From the NCBI GenBank assembly GCA_036583965.1, contig JAZBQD010000019.1, positions 15,019,585-15,083,584 on the forward strand: DNA of 64,000 nt, in the 5' to 3' direction. The stretch's first letter is position 1, and each line of letters opens with the position of its first letter. This DNA is from Prunella strophiata (Eukaryota; Chordata; Aves; Passeriformes; Prunellidae). Shown in pieces: positions 27,001-37,514 of the stretch. Position numbers and translations under genes: made by a program. The notes under the pieces are model-generated. The model saw nothing but the letters and a program-made list of their open reading frames with translations, made no database searches and was not told the DNA's origin.

Positions 27001-27939
27001 TCCCACTCTTATTAGGAAGAGCACTATCCAAAAATGCATCCAGGCCTCCAAGTAGCACTTTCCCTGGCTTCTGCCCCTCATTCCTCCAGGCACCCCTGCT
27101 TCCATGCTCTGTGGGTCTTGTCCCTGGCAGCAGAGGTAGTCTTGGATGAGGACTGTATGTGACACATAACACTCCAGTTCTTCCCTGCTGGTGGATAATT
27201 CATGAGGATGAGAGCTGTGGCTGGGCTGGGGAGAGAATCAGTGAATCATAACTGTCCTTTCCACTTCAGCTGAACTCTGTGGAAACTTGGCATGGTGGGG
27301 AATCTCAGACATAAACCATATTTTATTAGTTGGAGTTGACAATTCAGCTGTGACCATGGAACTGGCAAGTTATAGACACAATGCACAAGTTGTAAATTTA
27401 ATTTGTCCTTTTGTTTGGAGTGCCTAGCATCTCTCATTCCTTGTTGAGCATTTCATCAAGACCAGCACGACAAGAGTTAATGCATGGTCTGGAAATTAAT
27501 GTATGTATGTGTGGTGGGACCCTTCCTCCTTTTTGGTTGTCCCTTTCCTTTTCTTTATGTGAACAGACTTGTTTGCCATCCCCAAGAGTGCAAGAGGCAA
27601 AGGTGAGGGGAGAGCTGACAAACAGGGAAAATAATCCCTTTGCCCACCCCTTGTGGAAATCCTGTTAGCTACAACATGGCAGCTGAGACAGAGAGACTTA
27701 ACCCAACCAAATCTCTTTTATTATGTTCCTGTGTTTATTTTTCCTCTGCATTTATGACTTAGCATGTTGGTTTTGGTGTGGAAAGGACTCTAAAGCTGTA
27801 GATATGTGTTGTAATTATACAAATTCCTCTGCATGGAGTCTGTTAAAAAGGTTGATCTATTTTTATGAGGACACACACAAATACTCATTTTGATGGACCT
27901 CATTGGCATTTATTGCAGGCCTGCCACTACTAAAATTTA

Positions 27940-28190
27940 AAGCCAACCTCGTAAATTTTATGGAAACTACATACTGCAATTATGAGCCCGAAGACCTCCT
28001 GTCTCGCAGGAATGAGTCAGAATTTGCTTTCCACGCACACTGTGGTTTACACCTGAAAGAGATTAGCTGGGACCACCAGTAGCTTGAAAACCTAATCTCC
28101 AGTATTTTGTTTCCAGTTCAGCTCTGAAAGATACTCCAGGTGTTCTCATTAATTAGTCATTGTAAGTCACTGTGTCACTATTGTGCGTGG
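27940..28190. promoter_or_regulatory. Candidate cis-regulatory block with T-box and homeodomain motifs
   Basis: About 250 bp contain TGTGGTTT (Runx-like), TTTACACCT at 28046 (close to a T-box half-site), GATTAG at 28061 and TAATCT at 28093 (K50/Otx-Gsc type), and a TAATTA at about 28149. Several CpGs are retained in an otherwise CpG-poor desert. The motifs are short and could arise by chance. No conservation test was possible, so this is a pointer only. Confidence 0.25.
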
Positions 28191-29467
28191 AACAGCTATT
28201 TTCCTTGGGCACTTTTCCTGCAGGAGTGTTTTAAATTAGAAGTTAGTTTATACACTTTTTAGTGTTTAGAAACCATTCTTGTGACTGGTGAAAATGAACA
28301 AAAGCAAACTCTAACAAATCAGTTTAGAAGGACAAACTCTTGAACTTCAATGTTTCCTGTAATGGTGCAACTTTACAGAGTTTAGCTGAACACATTGTAA
28401 GCATAGTGGAGGATCCAGTTAAATATCATAAACAGATCCTGCAAATTTTTTATGCAGAAAAATTCCCACTTTCAGGAATTTTCCATAAGTCTTAAAGACC
28501 ATGTAGTAGATGATATTGCTGTCCTTGTCTTATTTTACAGTCACAGACACAGAGAGACAGAGATTAAGTGGATTAAACCTACTAGTACAACGAGTCAGTA
28601 GGGAAAAGTGAGAATAAATATAGATGGATGATAAAGTTTAACATCTGCAAAGCATAAATATTAGTTTGTGTGTTGTGTGGCTGTATATGGTACTGCAGAT
28701 AAACTTTGCTAAGACTTTATTCACTGCTTGGAGCTGATAAGTGAGATGCTTTTTTGCAAAGGGAAGCTCAGCTGACAGCAGGACAAAATATTGTTAGAGA
28801 GAACTTGTGTGGGATCTAAAAGCCATGAGTTATGTTAATTAGGTAGCCTATTATGATGAGGTTTTAGGAAAAAAAATATTATTGCAAAGCATTCTCATCC
28901 TTCATTTTCAAAAAAGTTTTTGTTCTTGGTCAGATTATTTAAATCCAAGCCAAAAGAAAGAACTCAAAGGAAAGGATATGAGTAGCCCAGAGAAGTGAAG
29001 GGGAAGTTACTCTTTTGGGAGTGCCTTGGGTGACAGGGAGAAAGGGTAACCACTGAGTATTGGTTGAATTACTGCAGAAATGGAAAAATAGCAATGTCTT
29101 ACCACTGTGAAGGGGAAGAATAAGTCAGCAAAGCACTAGCTCAGCAGCATTCCTAGAAAACATGATTTGCTCAACAAGGAGCTCACCTTTGGAGCACAGG
29201 AATGCCAGGATGGCTGGCTGCAGTCATGATGCTGCAGGTTCACAAGAGGAGATGCACTCATCCAGAGCTGGTCTTTAGCCTAAGGGAGATAATAAAAGAA
29301 ACACTTTGAAATGATATTTTCAGAGTCCCAGGAAAAGAGTAGGTCTATGAATCATAGTGAAAACACCTGAGGTTAACTGAAATCATTGCTTAGGGAAAAG
29401 GGCTTAAAGTAAGAAGTTGAACTGAAGATGAGCCTTTGAGAAAACATTATTTACTGGTGTCAACAGA

Positions 29468-29790
29468 TAGAGAATTATAGAATTATTAAGATTGAAAAAG
29501 ACCTCTAAGTACAACCCTTAACCCAGCACTGCCAGGTCCACCACTAAAACACGTTCCTGAGCACCACATCCACACATTTTTGGAACACTTTCAGGTCTGG
29601 TGAATCCAACACTTCCCTGGACAGCCTGTTCAATGCTTGACCACCCTCTCCATGACAAAATTTTTCCTGATATCCAAACCAAACCTCCCCTGGCATAACT
29701 TGAGGCCATTTCCTCTTGTCCTATTGCTTGCTGCTTGGGAGAAGAGACCAACCCCCACCTTGCTACAACCTCCATTTGGGCAGTTGTAAT
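29468..29790 (-). mobile_element. CR1 LINE, 3' fragment of about 320 bp, inverted
   Basis: Reading + strand, GAATTATAGAATTATTAAG is the degraded terminal repeat. It is followed by GAAAAAGACCTCTAAGTACA, CCACATCCACACATTTTTGG, CACTTCCCTGGACAGCCTG, CATGACAAAATTTTTCCTGA, CTTGAGGCCATTTCCTCTTG and GGGAGAAGAGACCAACCCCC, the standard inverted CR1 3' region. A 91-codon minus-strand open frame inside it is part of the repeat and not a gene. Confidence 0.95.
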
Positions 29791-30115
29791 CACTTGTTTT
29801 GGTCATTGCAGACTATAAGGAACTCATCAAGAACTAATGCTGGACTTTCCTGGCCATGCTGATGTACTTTAGGGTGAGGATATGCAACGTGGCCTCCTGA
29901 AAGAAGAAGGGAGGCCTGATTCCTACACAGGTATTTCAGTCTTTGATGGGGGATGAAAGAAAGTGGGGCATTGTAGAAATGATGTTATCTTCTGAGAATG
30001 AGTGTTGCATGAGCACAGGAAGCTCAGTGCCAAGCAGGTGCTCCTTTGCAGCCTGGAGGGAGGTACCAAAGACCTTGATAGACATGAGGCTTCAGAGACA
30101 GCCTGCTCTTCACCT

Positions 30116-30395
30116 AATCATATAATCATGGACTGGAGTCAGTTGGAAGGGACCTTTAAAAAAAATCTAGTCCAACCCTTCTGCAATGAGCATCTTCAAC
30201 AAGATGAGGTTGCTCAGAGCCCCATCCAGCCTGACTTTGAATGCTCCCAGAGACAGGGCATCTGTCACCTTTCTGGGTAACCTGTTCCAGTGTTTCTTTA
30301 CTCTTACTGGAAAAAACTTTTTCCTTACATCTAATCTAAATCACTATCCAAGTCTAAAACATAATCCCTTGTCCAATCCCTACAGGCCCTGCTGA
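30116..30395 (-). mobile_element. CR1 LINE, 3' fragment of about 280 bp, inverted
   Basis: The order ATCATATAATCATGGA, GTTGGAAGGGACCTTTAAA, ATCTAGTCCAACCCTTCTGC, GCCCCATCCAGCCTGACTTT, GGTAACCTGTTCCAGTG, TTCCTTACATCTAATCTAAA is the inverse of a CR1 3' end. It lies 330 bp from the previous fragment in the same orientation but repeats the same 3' portion, so the two are separate insertions. Confidence 0.95.
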
Positions 30396-30399
30396 AATG

Positions 30400-33300
30400 T
30401 TTGTACACATTTTTCTAGGAGAGGTGGGAGAGCTGTCCTCAGCACTGCAGGGAGCTCAGTGGTGGGTGCATTCTGAGTCCTCAGAAGCCTTCTCTCTATC
30501 TGTGGCCATGCTCACAGTGTTGGTGGATGTGGATGAACACATTGCCATGTTCTTCACTGTTCTGACTTCCAATGCTGGACTTCAAGTTGTGCTATGTGCT
30601 GTTATGTCAATATAGAGAACTCCATTGCATAAAGTTATATAATTGCTCTTTTCTTCTCCTGCAGGAGTGAGGCTTGCTTGGTTTTGCTCTGTGGTCTCTT
30701 GCAGATTGTGGAGCTAAAAGAATCTAGTGTCCCCTAACCACAATGCACATTAACTCATCCATGCTGGCTGACCCTGTATTGCCAGCCCCTCACTGCAGGA
30801 TGTTTGTCTGTCCTGTTAGGTCAGTGGGTGCAAGCAGCAACTCACTGGCACAAGGAGTTCATCCCTCTTTAAGCTGTGTCTATTCTTATGTGTCACTGCC
30901 CCAAATACATGAGATATGCTCTTGAGATTTTCCTCACTGCCCAATTGTTTTATTACATACTGCTGAGTTTTTCACTTAGCAAATGACAATTCAGATGTGG
31001 CACCAGACCTGTTAAACCTCCTGCACAGTGAAACAGATAAGCAGAGGTGTTGCCCTTTTCAACTGAAATGGCCAAAAGAAGACATTATGAGAAAAGCCTT
31101 TATCATTTATAAATATGAAAACATATTGTTAATTCCATTGCTTGCAAGAGGGATGTATTTTCTACTGATCTGTGGAGAGATATTTTGATTATCTATAATG
31201 TCCAATGAGTGATATTTGCTTCTTTTCCTGCTTGTTAGGCTAAATATTTAAAAGCCTCTTTGACACATAGGCAGGGCTAGTCTTTGTATGAATTTTTCTA
31301 AGTGGTTTCAGAGTTTCTGTTTCACCTTGAAGAGTTTCAGTTTGAGACCTCATAAATCTTCCTTTAACAGAGAAAGGGACACGAAATCTGTAATCAACTT
31401 TCTTCCAATATATAACAGGTATCCTGGCTCTAGCTGAATATGCCACAGCTGCTTGTGAAAAGAAGCAAGTGCATTGTGCTTTTTCTCAGATTTCAGAAGT
31501 AGCTGTATCTAAGTGGAATGTTGTCTCTTTAACTTGTAAATAGTCAAGGTATTAAAATGTGCAAAATGTAAATGGAATTTGCACTATAATATACTTTAAT
31601 TTGATTTGACATTAGATTTCATCTTCTCATCTTTTCATGATAGCTATTGAAAAGATGTAATTTTATTTTGAAGTCTTAAATTTTACCTTTGCTATGTTCC
31701 AATACAGGGAAATTGTGGTGGGAAAAGTTATAGCGCAGAGTTGCGGACACATGCAAATTAAGTTTTGACTTTGATTATATTTTTTGCACTTGCTATTTGA
31801 GATGGGCACTCATTCTATTTTTCTTTTCAGTGAATATTTATCCTGATGGCTATCACCAAATAATTGCTTGGTGTCTAAAGCTCTTTTCACATGACGGGCA
31901 ATTCAGAACCTTGATCAAGGTCAATTGTTAAGGTGTCGAAATCTGATAATTTAATCATCACCAAGAGTAAAATGATATTCAGAATTATGCTGCTAAGAAA
32001 AGCCACTATTTACCAAGAAAAGAGTTTTTTATATCCAGTGATCATAGTAATTTCCAAAGTGGAGCATCTTAGAATCTGCTTTGACTTATTCACTTGAGAA
32101 AATGGCTGGCTATTCATTCACTCAGAAGATTCTGGACAGCTAGTCAGAAAAAAGGAGAAAATCCAATCTGATCAACAGTAACTCAGGTTTTGCCTACAAC
32201 TCTCAGAAACTTGATGCTTTGACCAGAGTTCAGTGTGGCTCATACAACTGCAATGCCCTGCAAGTCCTTGCCCTAAAATTGGCCCCAACTAAATCAAGAA
32301 TTCACAGTCACTTTTGATAAGATTGGTGTGAAACGATGCTAGGCAATCTGTGATCTTCCACAGAGCCAGATTTCCCTCCTAGATCCAGCATGTGCTCACA
32401 TGGGGCTTTAACAGCTTCTCATGATGCCAATAATTCCTGTCCACAGATTTTTTCAGTTGGTTCATCTGACAGTTTTTGAGCCCATCTCTGTCATGGCTCG
32501 AGATTTCTAATGGCTTCTTGCTCAGACTAAGCCACTAGGGGAGAATCCTGTGTGCAGTTACACACAGCAATGAGCTTCAGGTCTGTGGGTGACTGACCCA
32601 GCAGCAGGCCACAGGGACTTGTCAGCTGTTTGACAAGAGCTCTGGCCCCAGATGGGGAGCTGCAGATCATCTGGAGTCACTGTGCTGCACTGGGAGCAGT
32701 GCTGGCCTGATTTTGGATGTGGGGCCCCCTCAAGAGCAGTCACTGCAAAAGGCACAGGTCAATGTCCTACTACAAAAATACATTTGATTGCTTACCTAGG
32801 AGCTCAAAAACACCTCAGACCTCACCCACTGAAGTTGTAAAGATGTAAATCCAGTGCTCCATCCAGTGGAAACCAAAAGACTGCTATATCTGGAGGTTGT
32901 ATATAACTTCAGCAATAAAAATACCAGTTTGGTAGGCTGAGTAGTCCAGAGAAGTCCCCACCACGTTCCTGAAATAATCTCTGCTTCTTAGTGAGTGCAT
33001 CACAAGTTCTTCAGATGTTTTCATTTATTTTTCTTTTTTAATTTTTCTCAGATTTTTAAGGACATTATTCCTGAAGGACATATCAAGAACTTACTTGGAG
33101 AATGTCAGATCCTTTGTTGCTCAGTAGTTATTGAGTCTTCTCTCACAGCTTTCCAAGTGTCCTGAGAAGGTGCCTCTGATACCTTTTGATTCCTCAGAGA
33201 AGGCAGAACAGCAGTGTCATGATGGCAACTGGACTGTTGAGTAAGTACCCAGCATGAGTTGCCTCTGGAATTAGCAAGCAGAACTAAAAACTCCACACAA

Positions 33301-33960
33301 AGATGCAGCACTGCCTGTGTTTATAACAAGACCAGATATCTATTTGCTCCTGGTACCTAAGGGCCTGCTTCTGCAAATAGACAGAAACACATTTTCTAGG
33401 CACTCTTCATGGGAGACCTTGATTGAAGGTAGTGCCAGAACAATTTTGTTAACACCTGTGTGTTAACAAAGGTGTGATTACAAACCAGATATCTTAGATA
33501 ATATGCAGAGTCTTGGTAACATGCAGTACAATCCATTTGCAAAACCTAACATCATGAATTATTCCAAATATTTGAAGAATAAGGTTAGTAGTTCTGTGTT
33601 GATGGAACTAATCAGCTAGTGGTCTTGAGCACAGTAGTTTGAAGCTTGCTTCTAGGTATCTGTAAAAATCTTAATCACACCCTGGACTGCAGTGAAGGTT
33701 GCACAATAAATGCAGTAGTAACACTTAAAGCAAATACCATCATAATAATTCCAAAGGAGAAAAAAAAAAAAAGTGGAAATTAATTTGCTCTAATGGTATA
33801 GAATTAAAAACAAAACCCACAGCAAACAACAAACATCTATCTTGAGGATAAAAAGGAGATTTTATTAATCATAATCATAGCTGATCTATATCCCCACTCA
33901 AAGCAGGGCTAACTTTGTTGCTCAGGTTTTTATCAAGTTCTCCAGGTATGCAGATGCCTC
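30400..33960. other. Intergenic, no gene recognised; regulatory-looking motifs
   Basis: No gene is supported. About 31,700-31,960 holds an exact octamer ATGCAAAT at 31751, a 14-bp palindrome ACCTTGATCAAGGT at 31908 and an overlapping nuclear-receptor half-site TCAAGGTCA at 31914, with several CpGs. A separate palindrome with T-box half-sites lies at 33445-33477. These are motif matches only. Confidence 0.5.
33445..33477. promoter_or_regulatory. 11-bp inverted repeat with flanking T-box half-sites
   Basis: TTTGTTAACAC (33445-33455) and GTGTTAACAAA (33460-33470) are exact reverse complements with a 4-bp spacer. AACACCT starts at 33451, and AGGTGTGA at 33470-33477 is an exact T-box half-site on the opposite strand. 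Each arm holds GTTAAC, which resembles HNF1 or forkhead half-sites. Function is inferred only. Confidence 0.35.
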
Positions 33961-33969
33961 AATCTCTCT

Positions 33970-34310
33970 ATTAAACAGCTCTGTGAGGAATTTTTTTTCT
34001 TGTATCTAACTGAAATTTCTCTTGCAGCTTCTTTGCTGCCTTTTGACCTCTTCTGTGCACCTCAGAGAAGGGTCTTTCTCCATCTCCTTTATAACTGTGA
34101 AGCTAAAGAAACAATTAGATTTCCTATAAGCCTTCTTCTGTCTAGGTTAAATAAATCCATTTCTTTAACCTCTCCAAGTACATCATGTGCTTCATCTCCT
34201 TAATGATATTGTTGGCCCTCCATTGCACTTGTTCCAATTCTTTCTCATACTGGTGGGCATCAAGCTGGACACAGCACCCTCTGTCTGATCCCACTGGTGC
34301 CTAAGGGAGA
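33970..34310 (-). mobile_element. CR1 LINE, diverged internal 3' region, inverted
   Basis: Reading + strand: TTGTATCTAACTGAAATTTC, CCTTTTGACCTCTTCTGTGC, TCTAGGTTAAATAAATCCA, TTCTTTAACCTCTCCAAGTA, TTGTTGGCCCTCCATTGCAC, AGCTGGACACAGCACCCTCT and CCCACTGGTGCC. This follows the inverted CR1 pattern 'aataaatccagttccctcagcctctcc ... ttggccctcctctggac ... ctggacacagcactcc ... ctcaccagtgcc'. It is older and more diverged than the other copies, and the extreme 3' end is missing. Confidence 0.8.
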
Positions 34311-37300
34311 AGAACAATCACAGCCACTGAGCTGCACACTGCACTCACTAACACAGCCCAGCATGTGGTTATCATTCCTTGCCCAAAGAGTGCTCCTCAT
34401 CTCAGATACATCTCTTAGGATCTTTTCCTTCCTGCAAAATCCCAGTAAATATGTATCAATGGGAGAGGGGAGAAAAAGGAATGACAGGGAAATAATTTTT
34501 TCAGAGTACAGCTTCCTTTAATAACACAAAGGCAATGCTAGTAAAGAAGGCTGGATGCCCTTCTGAAGGCATCAGATTTCTTCTCTATTCATAAGTTTGT
34601 TATCTCTGTTTGCAAATTTGGGCTTAAAAATGCGGTAAATACTAAATCACTTGACTTGCTCAAAATCACTAAAGAACTTTATCAAACTGAGAGCCCAAAT
34701 TACCTTGTTCAGCTTTCAGTTCAGACTTCAATGTAACTCTTAATCTAAAAGTAATTCAGATCAGACTATTCAAAATGTTTCTGTGACTGTTTTTTCTTGT
34801 TGTCCCACTACTGAAAAGTTGGTATGAATACTTTTAGCTTGGAACATAGAAACACACCAACAGCCATGAAAGACTTCCTTCTGAAAAAAAGTGTTTCATT
34901 TTCTTTTAGGTTATTTGTTTTTTCCCTTTGGTAGGCATTCAGCCATTTTTACTAGGTCTCTTCTTGTCACCCTAAATTAAATTCATAAAAATGTCAGAAC
35001 ATGACTGACCAAAATTATTTTCTCATCCACACTGTGGTTCTATTGGGAACTTTTCCCTAGATGATGCTATTTGAACCTGACTATTGACAATAAATTATTG
35101 CCTGTAGAGCTCCAAATGTGTGATGTCTTTTCCTTCCTTCCTGGCTTGATGCTTGCAGCTTTTTCCCTTTCTGGGAAAATATTGCCACCCACAAAGCACT
35201 TTTCTCCTTTTAGAAGAAATGCTGTGCTTCTACCATAGAAGGGTCACATAAGGTAAGACCTTGGGATGAAAAGTCAGATCAAAGCCATAGAAAGATGGAA
35301 CAAGAATCATATTTCAGAAAAATAGTCCATTTCCCTTCCTCAGTCTTTGATATATAATTAGTTTTTAGCAACTGAGGTTTGTTGTCACAGCTATGTAAAT
35401 TGCTCTGTTATGAAAAAAACAACCAGATAACTCTCAGCCTACCAGTGTAAGTGCCTAATGTAGAGGTATTAATAATAAAAAATTGGTTTTGCATTAGCTA
35501 TTTTGTGTTTTACAAGAATCATATTCTGAAAGCAAGACTACAACAGTGCTTCCAGCATTCATCATTTTATTACAAGTCTCATGATGTTTGGTGTTTTTCC
35601 ATAAAGCGCCAACTCCTGGAGACATTTCATTACCTGTGATTCTCAGCTCTCATTCAAAGGCAATGCCTGTAGATCTTGCAGTTGCAGAGAGAATTTTGCA
35701 AGTTGGAGCCCTAAAGACTTAAAGCAAAGGTAAATGCCAAATACTTTTAAATTGAGTTTTTAAGTGAAACTTAACTGTCTTGGGTTCTGACCAAGAACTT
35801 CTGAGTTTTGATGCTGACAGTAGACCTGCTATAAAATTTCTGGATTAAAAAATGTTTAATAAATTTAAATATATTAAATAGTTATGCATATTTTTATATA
35901 TGTGCACACTTAAAAACTATAACTACAAAACACAATTTTTTAGATCTTTATGTTTGCTGCTTCAGATTTAAGTCATATACTACTGACTGCACAGGTAGAA
36001 GTGTCCCCAAAACCAGAGGGGAACAGCCCAGGTACATATTCTATATCTAACAATATAAAATACAGAAATACTAACAGAATTTTGCATAAAATAATTTTGA
36101 TACTTGATACTTAATCTGTGCTTGCAGGTTTTTATTTTTAAATAGAAAAATTCAATAGTCATGCACCATGATAGGAAAATATTTTAATTTTGGCTGTGTG
36201 CACAGAGTACATAGGAATGGCTAAGGAATAAGTGGGGAGTGGTGATGGATATAACAGATTACTTGAAGGATGCTTTGAAATATTTTAATTCCTGTTCAGC
36301 AAAATGTGATCACAATAATTTGTGTTAATTAAAGGGTTTGTCCCCTTATCACCCAAAAAAAAAAAAAAAAATTAAAACTCTTGTTATTGGCTCCTGCAGG
36401 ACTTGTGTTCTGTTCTCCAATAAGAGAATAATAGCATGAACCCAAGGAGGTTTGTCATTCAGGAGAAATCAAATCACAACCAGCAAGAAGCACAAAAAAG
36501 CACATGCTTGCAAATGATAAACATGCAGGAATGTGTTTGTCTTCAAATACTAAAACAGCTCGGAAATAACTTTTGATTGAAAAATCCATAAATTACTGCA
36601 GTGTGTTATTTCAACGTTTATTCAACTGTGCATGTTTATATTATACCAATCAATATTTAACTCAGCTCACGATCCTGCCACATTCTATTTATACTCATGT
36701 ATCTATATCAGATAAAGGTTTTACAACTATGTGGTGAATTCCAGTCCTGCAGTTCTGATTTTTTTTTTAATTTGCTTGAGGAACTAAGCAAGTGAAGGGG
36801 ACGTAGTGGAATAATAATAATAATAAAATGGCTTAAGAATAACTTCTTGCCAGAAATAGAGAAATTCAAATATCTGAGTAGAATTGGTTTCAAACAAAAT
36901 TTATCTCTTCTTTTATACTTATTTTTTTTATACCAATATAATTATAGCTTGTTTTTAAAATTGGAATTGTAGTATAGGCAATGCCAAACCAAACAGAGCT
37001 GGCTACAGGGTTTTGATCATTTTCTCTGGTACACACAAAGGTCTAACTACTGTATTTATTGCAATAGCTCCTCAGAGGAAGTCAGAAATGCCATGTTCTT
37101 TATACTCATCAAGTTTCACAAACAGCAGTTAAGAAGCTGGCTTTTGATTCCCATCAACCCTCTTCCTCCTTCCCCCATGAGTTTTGTGTCTTAAATAAAA
37201 TGGCTAAAGAGAATATTGTAGGAGAAGATTTCCTCATTTGTATATCTATATATGCACATGTGCACAAATCCATAGGCATATACCTAAAACCACTCACAGA

Positions 37301-37320
37301 TACACACATGCACACATGTA
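34311..37320. other. Intergenic, no gene recognised
   Basis: AT-rich sequence without a supportable gene or transposon. It contains only short homopolymers such as the A run at about 36355-36371, an (AAT)n tract near 36813, and a CA/TA-rich stretch at 37230-37325 just before a CR1 fragment. Confidence 0.65.
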
Positions 37321-37324
37321 GATG

Positions 37325-37512
37325 CACACCCAGAGGGTGGCTGGGCCCTGGAACAGCTCCCCAGGGCAGTGGCCACAGCACCAGCCTGACAGAGCTCATG
37401 AAGCTTTTGGACAATGCTCTTGGGCACATGGTGTGACCTCTGGGGATGGTGCTGTGCTGGGAGTTAGACTTTGATGATTCATTCCAGCTCAGAGTATTCT
37501 GTGATTCCATAC
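37325..37512 (+). mobile_element. CR1 LINE, 3' fragment of about 190 bp
   Basis: CAGAGGGTGGCTGGGCCCTG, GAACAGCTCCCCAGGGCAGT, CTTTTGGACAATGCTCTTGG and GAGTTAGACTTTGATGATTC, ending at GTATTCTGTGATTCCAT, match a CR1 3' end in + orientation. It looks like the subfamily seen inverted at 22.2 kb. It is truncated and non-coding. Confidence 0.93.
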
Positions 37513-37514
37513 AT

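Larger units (their letters stand above)
22400..29465. other. Intergenic, no gene recognised
   Basis: Seven kilobases with no supportable gene. The contents are a 43-bp poly(A) run at 23970, a short GGA repeat near 26490, and a candidate regulatory block at about 27940-28190, reported separately. Confidence 0.6.

Noticed and set aside
29518..29793. 91-codon minus-strand frame resembling a transposon protein
   Set aside because: It lies in the non-coding 3' part of a CR1 fragment. No reverse transcriptase motif is present.
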